A DNA stretch of 41,201 bases, taken from Candidatus Aminicenantota bacterium (GTDB lineage: Bacteria; Acidobacteriota; Aminicenantia; Aminicenantales; Aminicenantaceae). Of this stretch, positions 24,046 to 33,178 are shown in pieces. The translations under genes and the position numbers were made by a program. Under the pieces are notes generated by a model. That model was given only the letters and a program-made list of their open reading frames with translations. It had not been told where the DNA came from and searched no databases. The DNA is taken from contig CP070750.1 in the NCBI GenBank assembly GCA_020348385.1, forward strand, positions 2,131,860 through 2,173,060. The letters run 5' to 3'. How positions within the stretch are numbered: position 1 is the first letter of the stretch; every line of letters starts with the position of its first letter.

Positions 24046-24520
24046 GAAATCGGATCTTCCCCAAGATGTCTATTTTTTACGCAGGATGGTCGAAGAGGAC
24101 CTTCCCTCTGTCATAGAGATTGAAAACATATCTTATCCCAACCCCTGGCAGCTTTCATCCTTCAAAGGTGAGATAGAGAATAGACCCATTTCTAATCCGT
24201 ATGTCATCATTTACAGACCATTGGAAAAGATTATCGGATACATCATCTATTGGCATATAAAGAACGAGGTTCAGATCAGCAATATTGCGATCTCTCCCGA
24301 TTACAGGCAGTTGGGAGTGGGTGAAGGAGTGCTCAGGAATATATTGCTCGAGATGCGCCATAAAAGGGCCGAGTTCGTATTTTTAGAAGTCAGGCCTTCC
24401 AATCTTGCCGCCCGTCGCTTGTACGAAAAACTGGGATTTACGATCTTGGGCTTGAGAAAGGGATATTACCGCAATCCTTCTGAGGATGCAATTGTCATGG
24501 GCAAAAGCCTCTCTCAATAA
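24041..24520 (+). CDS. rimI: RimI-type GNAT N-acetyltransferase, probably ATT start
   Basis: A GNAT protein of the ribosomal-protein-S18-alanine acetyltransferase type, which often neighbours tsaB. Motifs are ENISYPNPWQLSSF, ISNIAISPDYRQLGVGEGVL (acetyl-CoA loop), FLEVRPSNLAARRLYEKLGF and a GLRKGYYRNPSEDAIVM end, all typical of RimI. The first ATG (24086) would cut off the first beta strand (YFLRRM), and its AGG touches the codon. The frame stays open upstream, where GGAGG (24030-24034) sits six nt before ATT at 24041, and that ATT overlaps the tsaB TAA. ATT is a rare but known start. With ATG the product would be 144 residues, with ATT 159. Family assignment is firm, the start is not. Confidence 0.85.
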   Translation: MKKSDLPQDVYFLRRMVEEDLPSVIEIENISYPNPWQLSSFKGEIENRPISNPYVIIYRPLEKIIGYIIYWHIKNEVQISNIAISPDYRQLGVGEGVLRNILLEMRHKRAEFVFLEVRPSNLAARRLYEKLGFTILGLRKGYYRNPSEDAIVMGKSLSQ

Positions 24521-25245
24521 CAGACCTTGACCAGGCAGAGGCCCTGAGGTTCTGCAGTGGGACTGTCGAGCGTTCGTTTGCCTCCTTTGAACAGGTCGTC
24601 GATGACATCCGGAGACACTCTCCCTCTTCCAATTTCTAAAAGACTGCCCACCATGGTTCTCACCATGTATCTCAAAAATCCGTTCGCTTCGACCGTGTAG
24701 ATGATTTCCTCGCCTTTTTTCTGAATCTCAGAGCGGCAGACTTTCCTCACCGGATGCAAAAGCCGATTGGAAGAGAAAGGTGTGAAGTCGGCCTCTCTTA
24801 TGAATTTTGTACAAGCGGATTTCATCCCCTCCAAATCGAGCGGGTAAGGCCAATGGAGGGCATACCGGATGAGAAAAGGACTGATGGTTTTCGTATTGAG
24901 TATTCGGTACTGGTATATTTTGGACAAAGCCATCCTTCTAGCATGAAAATCTTTGTCGACTTTCTGAACCGATATGATTCGGATATCATGGGGTAGAAGA
25001 GAATTCATTGCCCGCTTGAGTTCTTCTTCTGTAAGGGTAAGGTCGGCTTTGAAACCAGCAATCTGGGCGAGCGCATGCACTCCCGCGTCGGTGCGTCCCG
25101 CCCCCAAAACAGAGATATCTTTTTTGGCGATTTTGGCTAGGGCTTTTTCGAGACGGCCCTGGATGGTCTTTTTCCTCGGTTGTCTCTGCCAGCCGTGGTA
25201 GTCTGTTCCATCATAGCTGATTTCGATTTTGTAGTTTTCGATCAT
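24514..25245 (-). CDS. truA: tRNA pseudouridine(38-40) synthase TruA
   Basis: A 243-residue enzyme making pseudouridine at positions 38-40 of tRNA anticodon arms. The catalytic Asp is in LGAGRTDAGVHA (about D53). Other family marks are the start IEISYDGTDYHGWQRQP, FHARRMALSKIYQYRI, DFTPFSSNR and NGFLRYMVRTMVGSLLEIG. The frame is open upstream to 25368, but that extension is low-complexity and outside the family, so ATG 25245 is chosen. Its stop overlaps the convergent rimI end by 7 nt. Confidence 0.92.
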   Translation of the reverse strand: MIENYKIEISYDGTDYHGWQRQPRKKTIQGRLEKALAKIAKKDISVLGAGRTDAGVHALAQIAGFKADLTLTEEELKRAMNSLLPHDIRIISVQKVDKDFHARRMALSKIYQYRILNTKTISPFLIRYALHWPYPLDLEGMKSACTKFIREADFTPFSSNRLLHPVRKVCRSEIQKKGEEIIYTVEANGFLRYMVRTMVGSLLEIGRGRVSPDVIDDLFKGGKRTLDSPTAEPQGLCLVKVCY

Positions 25246-25462
25246 GTTATTTCTTTTAGTATTGCGAAATTCTCTGGACTTATCAAGATCCATGTTTGAG
25301 ACACCTGACCCTTTCAAAGGACAATCGGTCCCGGTTTTGTTTGTTTGTTCCCAGTTCTTATTTGGCATAGAAATTGCTTAGGCTAAATCCAAGAGGGCTG
25401 GTCCTTCTGAGGAAAAGCTAGGAAAAGGTATTTACAGTTATGAAAAAAGGAGGGAGTTTCTT

Positions 25463-26170
25463 GTGAAAATACGTAGATTTTCAGGAGCTCTTGTCTTGGC
25501 TGTTTTGTTGTGTCTCCCGGGATATTCCGATGAAAGATTCGAAACAAGTGCCAATTTTTTTTCGGGATTTCCTCAGAGGGAATTTAAACAAAATGTCAAA
25601 AGAGCCGGGATTGGAGGATCTGGCTATTTTGCCTACAAGTTTAAAAACTCTCCTTTTTCCGCTGGGGCTTCCCTCGGTATTTTAGTCTATGGGTCCGAGA
25701 CGAGAGCAGAATTTTTAGCTGCTTCGATACCGGAAGTGGAAGTCAATGTGACAACGAGAAATTATATTCTGATGTGTCATCTTGTATTCCGTGTCCAACC
25801 TCTGGAGGGAGACTTCCGGCCTTATGCTGAGGGATTGGCCGGATTCCATCATTTGTGGACGGAAACAGGCATTTATGATCGGGGATATTGCCATGAAAGG
25901 ATTGCCAGTTCTGTTAATCTGAGCGATTTCGCGTGGAGTTTTGGCGCGGGTTGTGGCGTGATGATAAAGGTGTTTGAGCACAGGAAGAACGGCAACCGGA
26001 ATCTGTTTGCGATGTTCATCGATTTGGGAGCGCGTTTCCTGAAAGGGGGAAGAGCGGAATATTTGCATGAAGGATCTATTTGTCAGAAAAATGAGCAGTT
26101 GATTTATGATGTCAAAATGTCGGATACGGATCTTGTAACTGCCCGATTGGGTTTGTCCTTTGTTTTTTGA
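25463..26170 (+). CDS. probable outer-membrane beta-barrel protein
   Basis: A 235-residue protein with a signal peptide (FSGALVLAVLLCLPGYSD). It continues with alternating hydrophobic/polar strands (GGSGYFAYKFKNSPFSAGAS, FRPYAEGLAGFHHLW, FAWSFGAGCGVMIKVF) and ends in Phe (LGLSFVF), as outer-membrane barrels do. GTG 25463 is well supported by AAGGAGG nine nt upstream. No specific porin family was recognised, and its neighbours give no functional clue. Confidence 0.65.
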   Translation: MKIRRFSGALVLAVLLCLPGYSDERFETSANFFSGFPQREFKQNVKRAGIGGSGYFAYKFKNSPFSAGASLGILVYGSETRAEFLAASIPEVEVNVTTRNYILMCHLVFRVQPLEGDFRPYAEGLAGFHHLWTETGIYDRGYCHERIASSVNLSDFAWSFGAGCGVMIKVFEHRKNGNRNLFAMFIDLGARFLKGGRAEYLHEGSICQKNEQLIYDVKMSDTDLVTARLGLSFVF

Positions 26171-26246
26171 GACAGAAATAAAAAAATAGGAAAACGTTAA
26201 AAAAATCCGTCCACTTTGTAAAAGAGAAAAGTCTTTGGAGATAATT

Positions 26247-26720
26247 TTAGGATATGAGAGGGAAATAATCTTTGAGTGCCAAATCGACAGCCTCTTCGGC
26301 CGTTTCCGCCGCCACCACCCCTTGGATGTCCCATGTTCCGATGCCGACAACCTTTTTTCCGTATATATTCCCGTAGGCGATTTCTGTTAGGGTTCCGAAC
26401 TGTCCGTCCACAGCAATAAGGACATCTGCATTCATGGCGACCAGGGAGTTTCGCGTGTAGCCCAAACCTGTGGCTATCGGAAAGTCGATGTACGTATTGG
26501 CGTCCTCGGGGGAAGTTCCGGGCAAGATTCCGACGGTTATTCCACCTGCGTTTTTGGCGCCGCGGGCAGCGGCTTCCATGATTCCGCTCAGGCCTCCGCA
26601 GACCAGGATAGCTCCTTTTTTGGCTATTCCTTCTCCCACATCATAGGCAATTTGACGATATTTTGGATCCGGAGAGGCCCCCCCGATCACGCCGATCCGT
26701 ATCTTATTGCGTGTTTCCAT
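26247..26720 (-). CDS. SLOG-fold protein, TIGR00725 (LOG-like) family
   Basis: A 157-residue Rossmann-like protein. It starts KIRIGVIGGASPDPKY and shows CGGLSGIMEAAARGAKNAGG (nucleotide-binding loop), then NSLVAMNADVLIAVDGQFGT, and the GTLTE motif near GNIYGKKVVGIG. This is the pattern of TIGR00725 proteins related to lysine-decarboxylase-like phosphoribohydrolases, where the PGGxGTxxE motif is altered to DGQFGTLTE. The enzymatic activity is unproven. It is transcribed alone on the minus strand. Confidence 0.82.
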   Translation of the reverse strand: METRNKIRIGVIGGASPDPKYRQIAYDVGEGIAKKGAILVCGGLSGIMEAAARGAKNAGGITVGILPGTSPEDANTYIDFPIATGLGYTRNSLVAMNADVLIAVDGQFGTLTEIAYGNIYGKKVVGIGTWDIQGVVAAETAEEAVDLALKDYFPLIS

Positions 26721-26873
26721 GATAAATCTCCATTTCTTCCATTAGGTGAACGACAGAACGTCATAAATTTTCTCTATTTTGCATAAACTTGAAGACAGTA
26801 TATCAATTCTTTCCCTAAAAGTTGAGTTGAACCGGTGTTATAAATCCATTAAAATGCCATGGGATAGAATGCG

Positions 26874-28832
26874 ATGCTTAAGAAAACAAGCAATATATTT
26901 CTTTTTTTGTTTATTCTCCTCCTTGTCGGATGCTCCACACAAAAAAAGTCAGAGTTTCGACTCTATCGGTTCATCGATAATCTGAACAGTGAGAATATCG
27001 AGGGAAGCCCACTTCTGGATATTCTAAAGAAATCAACCGAGATCAAAGGGCTATACCCCTCCGAATCCCGCCCATTATCCGATTTGGGTTCAGGAGAGAA
27101 TCCCTATGGCCTTAAGCGGAAAATCAAGTTGGGAGGGACGGATAGAAATATTCTTTTTTGTCCGCCAGAGACTCATCTCAGTTTTTCGCTTGATCGACTA
27201 GAAAATTCTGTCCTGGAATTCGGAATTGGCCTAATTACACAAGACAAAACGGCCGAGAATTCAGGAGTTCCTAGGAAAGAAAAGAAAGGAGTGTTCTTTT
27301 TTGTGTTTATTGAATCGGAAGGGAGCAAAAAGAGGATTTTTCAAAAATACCTTTCCCCTCCATCAGATAAGGAATCTCCAGTGTTTTCTTGGCATAGCCT
27401 TGATTTACCCATCGTTAAAAAGAATGTACGCCTGTCGTTTGTAACTGAAGGAGATGAGGAAAATTTATCCTTCTGGTCCAATCCAATCCTCTATGAAAGA
27501 CAGGAAAAAACCATCAATGTTATATTGATATCCATAGATACTCTCAGGGCAGACCATCTGGGGTGCTATGGATACGCGAGGGACACGAGTCCCCGGATAG
27601 ATCATCTGGCCGAAGATAGCGTTACCTTTCTGAACACCTATGCATCATCACCATGGACTCTTCCTTCTCATGTGTCGATTTTAACATCGCTCCACGGTGT
27701 GAATCACCAAGTTTACTATAACGATGAATCTATGGATCTTTCTCTGATAACTCTAGCTGATATTATGAGAGAGAGACAGTTTTGTTGTACGGCCTTCACG
27801 GGAGGAGGCTTTGTGAGTTCTGATTATGGATTCTCCAAAGGATTTGATGCATACAGCAATGACGAAAGCAGTACTTTCCGTCAGGACGCAGCTGAACACT
27901 TGTTTCAGCTTGTCTCAGAATGGCTCGATAAACAAAAAGGAAAAAACTTTTTCCTCTTTCTTCATACCTATCAGCCCCACAATCCCTATGCCTGTCCCAT
28001 TCCATACAAAACTATGTTTTTGGACGAAGGAGCTAAATGGCGATATCTCGATCTTTTGAGCTATTTGGGAGGGAAACCTGGGATTTTCAAAGCTCTTACT
28101 GAAGAGGATCGCCAGAATGTCGTTGGGCTTTATGATGGGGAGATTCGCTATACCGATGAAAAACTCATTGGTCCTTTGGTCCAGAAGCTCAAGGCCATGG
28201 GGCTCTATGATCAGACTCTGATCATTTTTACCAGCGACCATGGCGAGGAGTTTTACGAGCATCATGGGTGGGGCCACGGGCATAGTCTGTATGATGAATC
28301 GTTAAAAGTTCCTCTGATCATCAAATTTCCGGAGTCTCGGTTCAGCGGCCGGAGAATCCATGACATCGTATCGCTTGTGGATATTTTTCCCACCGTGTTA
28401 GAAGAATTAGGGATCGATTTTTCCAATCTGGAGATAGATGGCCAGAGTCTTTTTCCGCTGGTTAAGGGAAAGGAAAAGGGAGATAGGGTGTTTTTGGCGG
28501 ATATCGCATCGAATGTTCTCGCTTCTCATATTCCTCAAAAAATTACCATGAATCGGGGAAAAACAAAACTCATCCTCAACAAGAGATTTGGCCCGGAAGA
28601 TTTCAGTTTTTTCCTCTGCCCACCCCCCGTTTTGGGCCCTGTGGAGCTGTATGATCTAGGTTTTGATCCGACAGAACAGCAAAATATTTCCGATAAAAAG
28701 CCTAAGCTGGCAAATCAAATCGTCCAGAAAATCAATGAAATCTACAAGGCCGCCCCAAAGAAAAAGACCAGAAAGCTGGAAATAGATGAAGAGCTTAAAA
28801 AGCAGTTGAGGGCGTTAGGCTATATCCGATAG
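26874..28832 (+). CDS. sulfatase/alkaline-phosphatase-superfamily lipoprotein
   Basis: A 652-residue exported protein with a lipoprotein signal (FLFILLLVGCS, lipobox Cys ~20), a ~200-residue N-terminal domain without a recognised family, and from ~residue 218 a sulfatase fold. Metal-binding residues are visible in ILISIDTLRADHLGCYGY and FTSDHGEEFYEHHGWGHG. The nucleophile motif is SSPWTLPSHVSILTS: where formylglycine sulfatases have C-x-P-x-R, this has T-L-P-S-H. It is therefore probably a Thr-using phosphodiesterase, phosphatase or transferase rather than a formylglycine sulfatase. The substrate may be a surface phospho- or glycolipid, which is inference. Confidence 0.82.
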   Translation: MLKKTSNIFLFLFILLLVGCSTQKKSEFRLYRFIDNLNSENIEGSPLLDILKKSTEIKGLYPSESRPLSDLGSGENPYGLKRKIKLGGTDRNILFCPPETHLSFSLDRLENSVLEFGIGLITQDKTAENSGVPRKEKKGVFFFVFIESEGSKKRIFQKYLSPPSDKESPVFSWHSLDLPIVKKNVRLSFVTEGDEENLSFWSNPILYERQEKTINVILISIDTLRADHLGCYGYARDTSPRIDHLAEDSVTFLNTYASSPWTLPSHVSILTSLHGVNHQVYYNDESMDLSLITLADIMRERQFCCTAFTGGGFVSSDYGFSKGFDAYSNDESSTFRQDAAEHLFQLVSEWLDKQKGKNFFLFLHTYQPHNPYACPIPYKTMFLDEGAKWRYLDLLSYLGGKPGIFKALTEEDRQNVVGLYDGEIRYTDEKLIGPLVQKLKAMGLYDQTLIIFTSDHGEEFYEHHGWGHGHSLYDESLKVPLIIKFPESRFSGRRIHDIVSLVDIFPTVLEELGIDFSNLEIDGQSLFPLVKGKEKGDRVFLADIASNVLASHIPQKITMNRGKTKLILNKRFGPEDFSFFLCPPPVLGPVELYDLGFDPTEQQNISDKKPKLANQIVQKINEIYKAAPKKKTRKLEIDEELKKQLRALGYIR

Positions 28833-28864
28833 GAAACATTTCCAAAAACGTGGAAAAAAAACAG

Positions 28865-28938
28865 GCAGGCAAGCTGAAACGTCAATCCGATGATTTTCTG
28901 CCTTGTTTCAGCGAGGAAAATAAAGGAACCGTGCCTGC
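28865..28938. repeat. nested inverted repeat downstream of the sulfatase gene
   Basis: GCTGAAAC (28873-28880) pairs with GTTTCAGC (28905-28912), and GCAGGCA (28865-28871) pairs with TGCCTGC (28932-28938). A two-tier hairpin could form in the 211-nt gap before the glycan operon. It lacks a T-run, so it is not a classical terminator. Confidence 0.45.
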
Positions 28939-29061
28939 TCGACTGTTATCTTACAGCTGCAAGAATTGCATCGGTTTCGGAAATGTGTTTTATTCGATAA
29001 GCTAATTTGCCCATATCTGCTTTTTTCTTTAAAATGAGAAAAAATGACAAGGGAAGAGAAA

Positions 29062-29262
29062 ATGGCTGATTTTTTAGAGATCAAATGTTTGGCAAAGAAA
29101 GAGCAGGATAAAATCCTGGAAGAAATCAAAAAAAAAATCGAACAAAAGATAAAGGACGGGATATTCACCGAACGAGAAGTGCGTGAAATCGAACACATGA
29201 AACTCCACCCCCTTCCCGATATCCTGGATGTTCAGAGCGTTTTCGAGAAAATGAAAATTTAA
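29062..29262 (+). CDS. small helical protein carrying a motif of glycan-cluster proteins
   Basis: A 66-residue protein from ATG 29062, chosen because GGGAAGAG precedes it. An in-frame ATG at 29044 would add six residues. It is a single charged helix (KEQDKILEEIKKKIEQKIKD) followed by GIFTEREVREIEHMKLHPLP and DILDVQSVFE. The pattern IRxRIxxxxxxGxYTexEvreI...LPDIxDVQSV is one I recall from the N-termini of proteins in O-antigen and glycosyltransferase clusters. Here it stands alone as the first gene of such a cluster. Its molecular role is unknown. Confidence 0.65.
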   Translation: MADFLEIKCLAKKEQDKILEEIKKKIEQKIKDGIFTEREVREIEHMKLHPLPDILDVQSVFEKMKI

Positions 29263-29272
29263 GGAGAATCCA

Positions 29273-29875
29273 ATGGGAGAAACAAGCAACATTAATAGCG
29301 AAAAAATAAAAATCGATTATGAAAACGTCGATGTCGAAGATATCATGGATCAGGTCAGAAAAAGAATAGCCAGCCAACCAAGAAGTCCTGAACCCGAATC
29401 CCCGGTCCAACCCGCTCATGCTTCATCGCTAGCTCCCTCCCCTCCACAACCTGAAAGCCCCTTGAGCAAAAAAGCAAAAATAAAAAAAGTCATGTTGAAA
29501 CTCTTTAAGCCGATTTCTCCTCTTATCAAGTTCTTGATCTTGCCCGTGCATCAAGAGCTCAAGGACACGATCCAAAATCTTTACGCCACGAACCAGCGAA
29601 TCGGTTTGTTAGAGAGGAATGTGGATGAAAATTTTGCCCACGTCCGTCAAAAACTGGAGGAAGTCGATCAGGCAACGATCCGCAGGTTGGAAGAACTCAA
29701 TCGCGTGCGGGAGTATACCCAGCTGATCCATAATCTCTCGCATAACATCGTCGTTGAACTGACTAAATTGAAGATCGAACAGGAAAACTTGAAACTTAAA
29801 ACCCGCATCATGGAAAAGGATTTTGAATTTTTGGGAAAAAGAGAGAAGACTCTGGAGAGCAAAATATTCGGATGA
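29273..29875 (+). CDS. coiled-coil protein of the glycosyltransferase operon
   Basis: A 200-residue protein with AAGGAG upstream. It has a short acidic N-terminal motif (KIKIDYENVDVEDIMDQVRK) and a Pro/Ser-rich linker (about 35-63). A basic, weakly hydrophobic stretch (LKLFKPISPLIKFLILPV) could associate with membrane, and a long coiled coil runs from ~100 to the end (LERNVDENFAHVRQKLEEVD). The N-terminal motif complements the one in the preceding gene. Its stop overlaps the first glycosyltransferase start by 4 nt. It may tether or organise the glycosyltransferases, but this is inferred from architecture and position. Confidence 0.7.
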   Translation: MGETSNINSEKIKIDYENVDVEDIMDQVRKRIASQPRSPEPESPVQPAHASSLAPSPPQPESPLSKKAKIKKVMLKLFKPISPLIKFLILPVHQELKDTIQNLYATNQRIGLLERNVDENFAHVRQKLEEVDQATIRRLEELNRVREYTQLIHNLSHNIVVELTKLKIEQENLKLKTRIMEKDFEFLGKREKTLESKIFG

Positions 29876-31047
29876 AACTCGCTTTTGTCGTGCAAAGGTA
29901 TGGTTTAGAAATCAATGGGGGGGCAGAATTGCACTGCCGTTGGGTAGTCGAGCGCATGAAAAAATTCTGTGATGTGGAAGTCTTGACTACCCGGGCTTTT
30001 GATTACATAACCTGGAAGAATCATTACCCTGAGGGAGAGAATATGGTCAACGGGATCTCCGTCAGACGGTTTCCTGTGATCCGATCCAGGGATCCCGAAA
30101 AATTCGGCCGCATCCAAACCCACATCGAGGAGAATGAACATACATTCGATGAGGAGTTGAAATGGCTGGAGGAGGAAGGTCCCTTAGCTCCCGCATTGAT
30201 CGACTATATCAAGGATCACGAAAACGAATATGATTATTTCATTTTTTTTAGTTATCGGTACTACCATTCCTATTGGGGAATAAAAGCCCTTCCCCATAAA
30301 AGCATTCTCGTTCCCACGGCCGAGCATGATTCCGTCATCCATCTTAGCCTGTTCAAGGACCTTTTCAGGAGACCACGGGCATTCATTTACAATTCGGAAG
30401 AAGAAAAAAACATGATCAATGCACTCTCCCAAAATCAGGATATTTTAGGAGATGTGGTGGGTGTGGGAACAGAGATCCCCGATGCGTTTTCTTCAGATGA
30501 TTTTCGCCAAAAATACGGGATCGACGGGGATTATGTCATCTACATCGGGAGGATCGACGAGAATAAGGGATGCAGCCAGCTCTTCCAATTTTTTCAAAGG
30601 TTTAAACAAGAAGAAACCACAGATGCCAAGTTGGTATTGATAGGAAGCAGCAAGCTGAACATCCCCGCCCATCCTGATATCATCCATCTCGGGTTTTTAT
30701 CCGAGGAAGATAAGTTTTCGGGCCTCGCTGGCGCTCTGATGTTGATGATGCCCTCCTTTTATGAAAGTTTATCCATGGTGACATTGGAGGCTTGGGCTTT
30801 GAGTAAACCGGTTTTGGCCAATGCCCAGTGCGAGGTTCTGAAAGGCCAGTGTATGCGGAGCAATGCAGGGCTTTATTACCGCGATTACTTCGAATTCAAG
30901 GAGGCCTTTCGCCTGCTCCTCCACACGCCCCAACTCCGTGATGTGATGGGCAAAAACGGCAAAAAGTTTTTCCAGCAACATTACACTTGGGATGTCATCG
31001 AGAACAAATACCTATCCATCCTTGATCAACTGGAAAAGGAGCAATAG
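29872..31047 (+). CDS. GT4-family glycosyltransferase A
   Basis: A 391-residue GT-B glycosyltransferase. The N-terminal domain starts [20 protein letters not shown] (acceptor side with the GGAE loop). The donor-binding domain includes YIGRIDENKG and the E-x7-E motif in PSFYESLSMVTLEAWAL. It resembles the protein at 33175-34338 along its full length, for example [11 protein letters not shown] and DYITWKN in both. The start overlaps the preceding stop (ATGA). It likely adds a sugar to a lipid-linked surface glycan. Donor and acceptor are unknown. Confidence 0.85.
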   Translation: MKLAFVVQRYGLEINGGAELHCRWVVERMKKFCDVEVLTTRAFDYITWKNHYPEGENMVNGISVRRFPVIRSRDPEKFGRIQTHIEENEHTFDEELKWLEEEGPLAPALIDYIKDHENEYDYFIFFSYRYYHSYWGIKALPHKSILVPTAEHDSVIHLSLFKDLFRRPRAFIYNSEEEKNMINALSQNQDILGDVVGVGTEIPDAFSSDDFRQKYGIDGDYVIYIGRIDENKGCSQLFQFFQRFKQEETTDAKLVLIGSSKLNIPAHPDIIHLGFLSEEDKFSGLAGALMLMMPSFYESLSMVTLEAWALSKPVLANAQCEVLKGQCMRSNAGLYYRDYFEFKEAFRLLLHTPQLRDVMGKNGKKFFQQHYTWDVIENKYLSILDQLEKEQ

Positions 31048-32114
31048 TGGAAATTCATCAGTTTGCGACATCTCTGACCTACGGAGATGCCATATCCGAT
31101 GAAATGCTGGAGATCCAAAAGGCCTTGAAGGAAAAGGGGTATAAATCCGAGATATTCACTCGGTTTTACGAACCCCGCATGGCGAAATACGCAAAGGATT
31201 TCAGGGAATACACGAAAATTAGCTCTCCCTCCAATGTTGTCATATTCCATTTCTCGATCGGATCCCCGGTTTCGAAGATGTTCTCCCGGATCCCGGATAA
31301 AAGGATCATGATTTACCACAACATCACTCCCTACCAATTCTTCCTGGATACCCATCGGATCCTGAGTCGTGAATGTTTTAAAGGTCGCCTGGAGATAAAG
31401 CTATTTGTGGATAAAGTGGATCTAGCTCTCGGTGATTCCGAGTTCAATCGTCAAGAACTGGAGTCCTTAGGATACACAAACACAGGTATCCTTCCCCTGT
31501 TGATCGATTATTCCAAATTTGACGGGATGTCGGATCCCGTGGTCCGTCAGATATACGACAACAGGAAATTTACCATTTTATTTGTAGGCCGCGTGATCCC
31601 GAACAAAAAATTCGAGGACGTAATCAAAACCTTCCATTTTTACAAGAAATATTTCAATCCCGATTCCCAACTGCTTCTCGTGGGGGATTTCAGAGGGATG
31701 GAACGATATCTTGCAGCCCTCAAACGGCTCGTGGAGGAGCTGGAATTGTCCGATGTCCATTTTTCCGGGCGGGTGGATTTTGCTGAGCTTCTCGCATGTT
31801 TTCAGTTGGCCGATGTGTACTTGAGTATGAGTGAGCATGAAGGATTTGGTGTGCCTCTTGTCGAATCTTTTTACCTAGGACTTCCTGTGGTGGCTTATGC
31901 AGCAGGAGCTATCGAGGAAACCATGAACGGAGGAGGGATCCTCGTTCGCAAAAAGGATTTTCCCAATACGGCAGCCCTCCTGGACAAGCTGTACAAGGAT
32001 GAGGTTTTTAGAGAAAAGGTCGTCCTGTCCCAGAAAAAAGCCCTCGAAAAATTCAGCAGGGAAAATGTAAGCACGATCCTGCTCGATCATATCCAAAGGG
32101 TGGCGAAAAAATGA
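31047..32114 (+). CDS. GT4-family glycosyltransferase B
   Basis: A 355-residue GT-B glycosyltransferase beginning IHQFATSLTYGDAISDEML. Motifs are [26 protein letters not shown], the donor domain start ILFVGRVIPNKKFED and E-x7-E in SEHEGFGVPLVESFYLG. It starts at a GTG whose G is the last base of the upstream stop. It is a close paralog of the next gene: [21 protein letters not shown] and SEHEGFGLP recur there. Confidence 0.85.
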   Translation: MEIHQFATSLTYGDAISDEMLEIQKALKEKGYKSEIFTRFYEPRMAKYAKDFREYTKISSPSNVVIFHFSIGSPVSKMFSRIPDKRIMIYHNITPYQFFLDTHRILSRECFKGRLEIKLFVDKVDLALGDSEFNRQELESLGYTNTGILPLLIDYSKFDGMSDPVVRQIYDNRKFTILFVGRVIPNKKFEDVIKTFHFYKKYFNPDSQLLLVGDFRGMERYLAALKRLVEELELSDVHFSGRVDFAELLACFQLADVYLSMSEHEGFGVPLVESFYLGLPVVAYAAGAIEETMNGGGILVRKKDFPNTAALLDKLYKDEVFREKVVLSQKKALEKFSRENVSTILLDHIQRVAKK

Positions 32115-33178
32115 GAGTCGATCAGCTCGTCCCGGCCTTTCACCGGGGTGATGCGATCGGGGATACGGCCTTTCATATGAAAGAGTTTTTTCTCTCACAA
32201 GGATTTCAGTCTGAAATCTATTGTTTAACAAGAGACTTGGGGCTGGAAGATGCCTGTGAATTGTTCTCCGCATACAGTAATGCTGATCCTTCAGATGTGA
32301 CCATCCTGCATTATGCCCTCCCCTCGCCTTTGACTGCAGCGTTTGCGAAATTGCCTTCCCGCAAAGTCATCCTGTATCATAACCTCACACCGCATGAATT
32401 CTTCGAAGGATTCAGCCTGGAGATGGCACGCATATCACGCTTGGGACGAGAAGAACTGAAGTCATTAGTGCCCTATGTGAGCCTAGCACTGGCCGATTCG
32501 GAATTCAATCGTCAGGAACTCGTTCGGGTTGGATACACAAAAACCGAGGTTTTCCCCCTTTTTGTGGATTTCAAGAAATACAACCGCCCCATGAATCGTT
32601 TTATGTATGAATTGTTCCGAGACGATCGGACTAATATTTTATTCGTGGGACGGATCGTCCCGAACAAAAAGATCGATGATCTCATTCGTGTCCTCTTTTA
32701 TTTTAAAAAATACATATCTCCGCTTGTGCGTTTGATTGTCGTAGGAAAAACCTCTTCCCTTCCTGAATACTATAAAAGCCTGGTCCGAATAGCCGACGAG
32801 TTTTACTTGAAGCCCGAGGAGATCTGTTTTACCGGTCATATCCCCGATGATGAGATGTTTTCTCTGTACAAGGCTGCGGATGTTTTTCTGTCGTTGAGCG
32901 AACATGAAGGATTTGGGTTGCCCTTCATAGAAAGCATGGTATTTGACCTGCCGATCATTGCCTACGATTGCACGGCAGTTCCCTTTACGCTGGATGGAGC
33001 GGGAATCCTGATCAAGAATAAAAAGGTGGATTACGTTGCTGAATTGGTCGATATAGTGGTGCATCAGAAGAAGTTGAGACAGGATATCATCCAGGGACAA
33101 CGGCAGAGACTGGAGAGATTTAAAAATATCGACAAACAAGAAATTTTACTTCGGGTAATCGATAGGTTGAAAAAATGA
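32111..33178 (+). CDS. GT4-family glycosyltransferase B' (paralog of the upstream gene)
   Basis: A 355-residue GT-B glycosyltransferase of exactly the same length as its upstream neighbour, with matching landmarks [54 protein letters not shown] and [16 protein letters not shown]. The 4-nt ATGA overlaps couple it to both neighbours. The pair looks like a local duplication that has since diverged, probably to handle different sugars or linkages. Confidence 0.85.
   Translation: MRVDQLVPAFHRGDAIGDTAFHMKEFFLSQGFQSEIYCLTRDLGLEDACELFSAYSNADPSDVTILHYALPSPLTAAFAKLPSRKVILYHNLTPHEFFEGFSLEMARISRLGREELKSLVPYVSLALADSEFNRQELVRVGYTKTEVFPLFVDFKKYNRPMNRFMYELFRDDRTNILFVGRIVPNKKIDDLIRVLFYFKKYISPLVRLIVVGKTSSLPEYYKSLVRIADEFYLKPEEICFTGHIPDDEMFSLYKAADVFLSLSEHEGFGLPFIESMVFDLPIIAYDCTAVPFTLDGAGILIKNKKVDYVAELVDIVVHQKKLRQDIIQGQRQRLERFKNIDKQEILLRVIDRLKK

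Noticed and set aside
25246..25368. N-terminal extension of truA to 25368
   Set aside because: The extra 41 residues are not part of the TruA family, and the fold begins exactly at the ATG at 25245.
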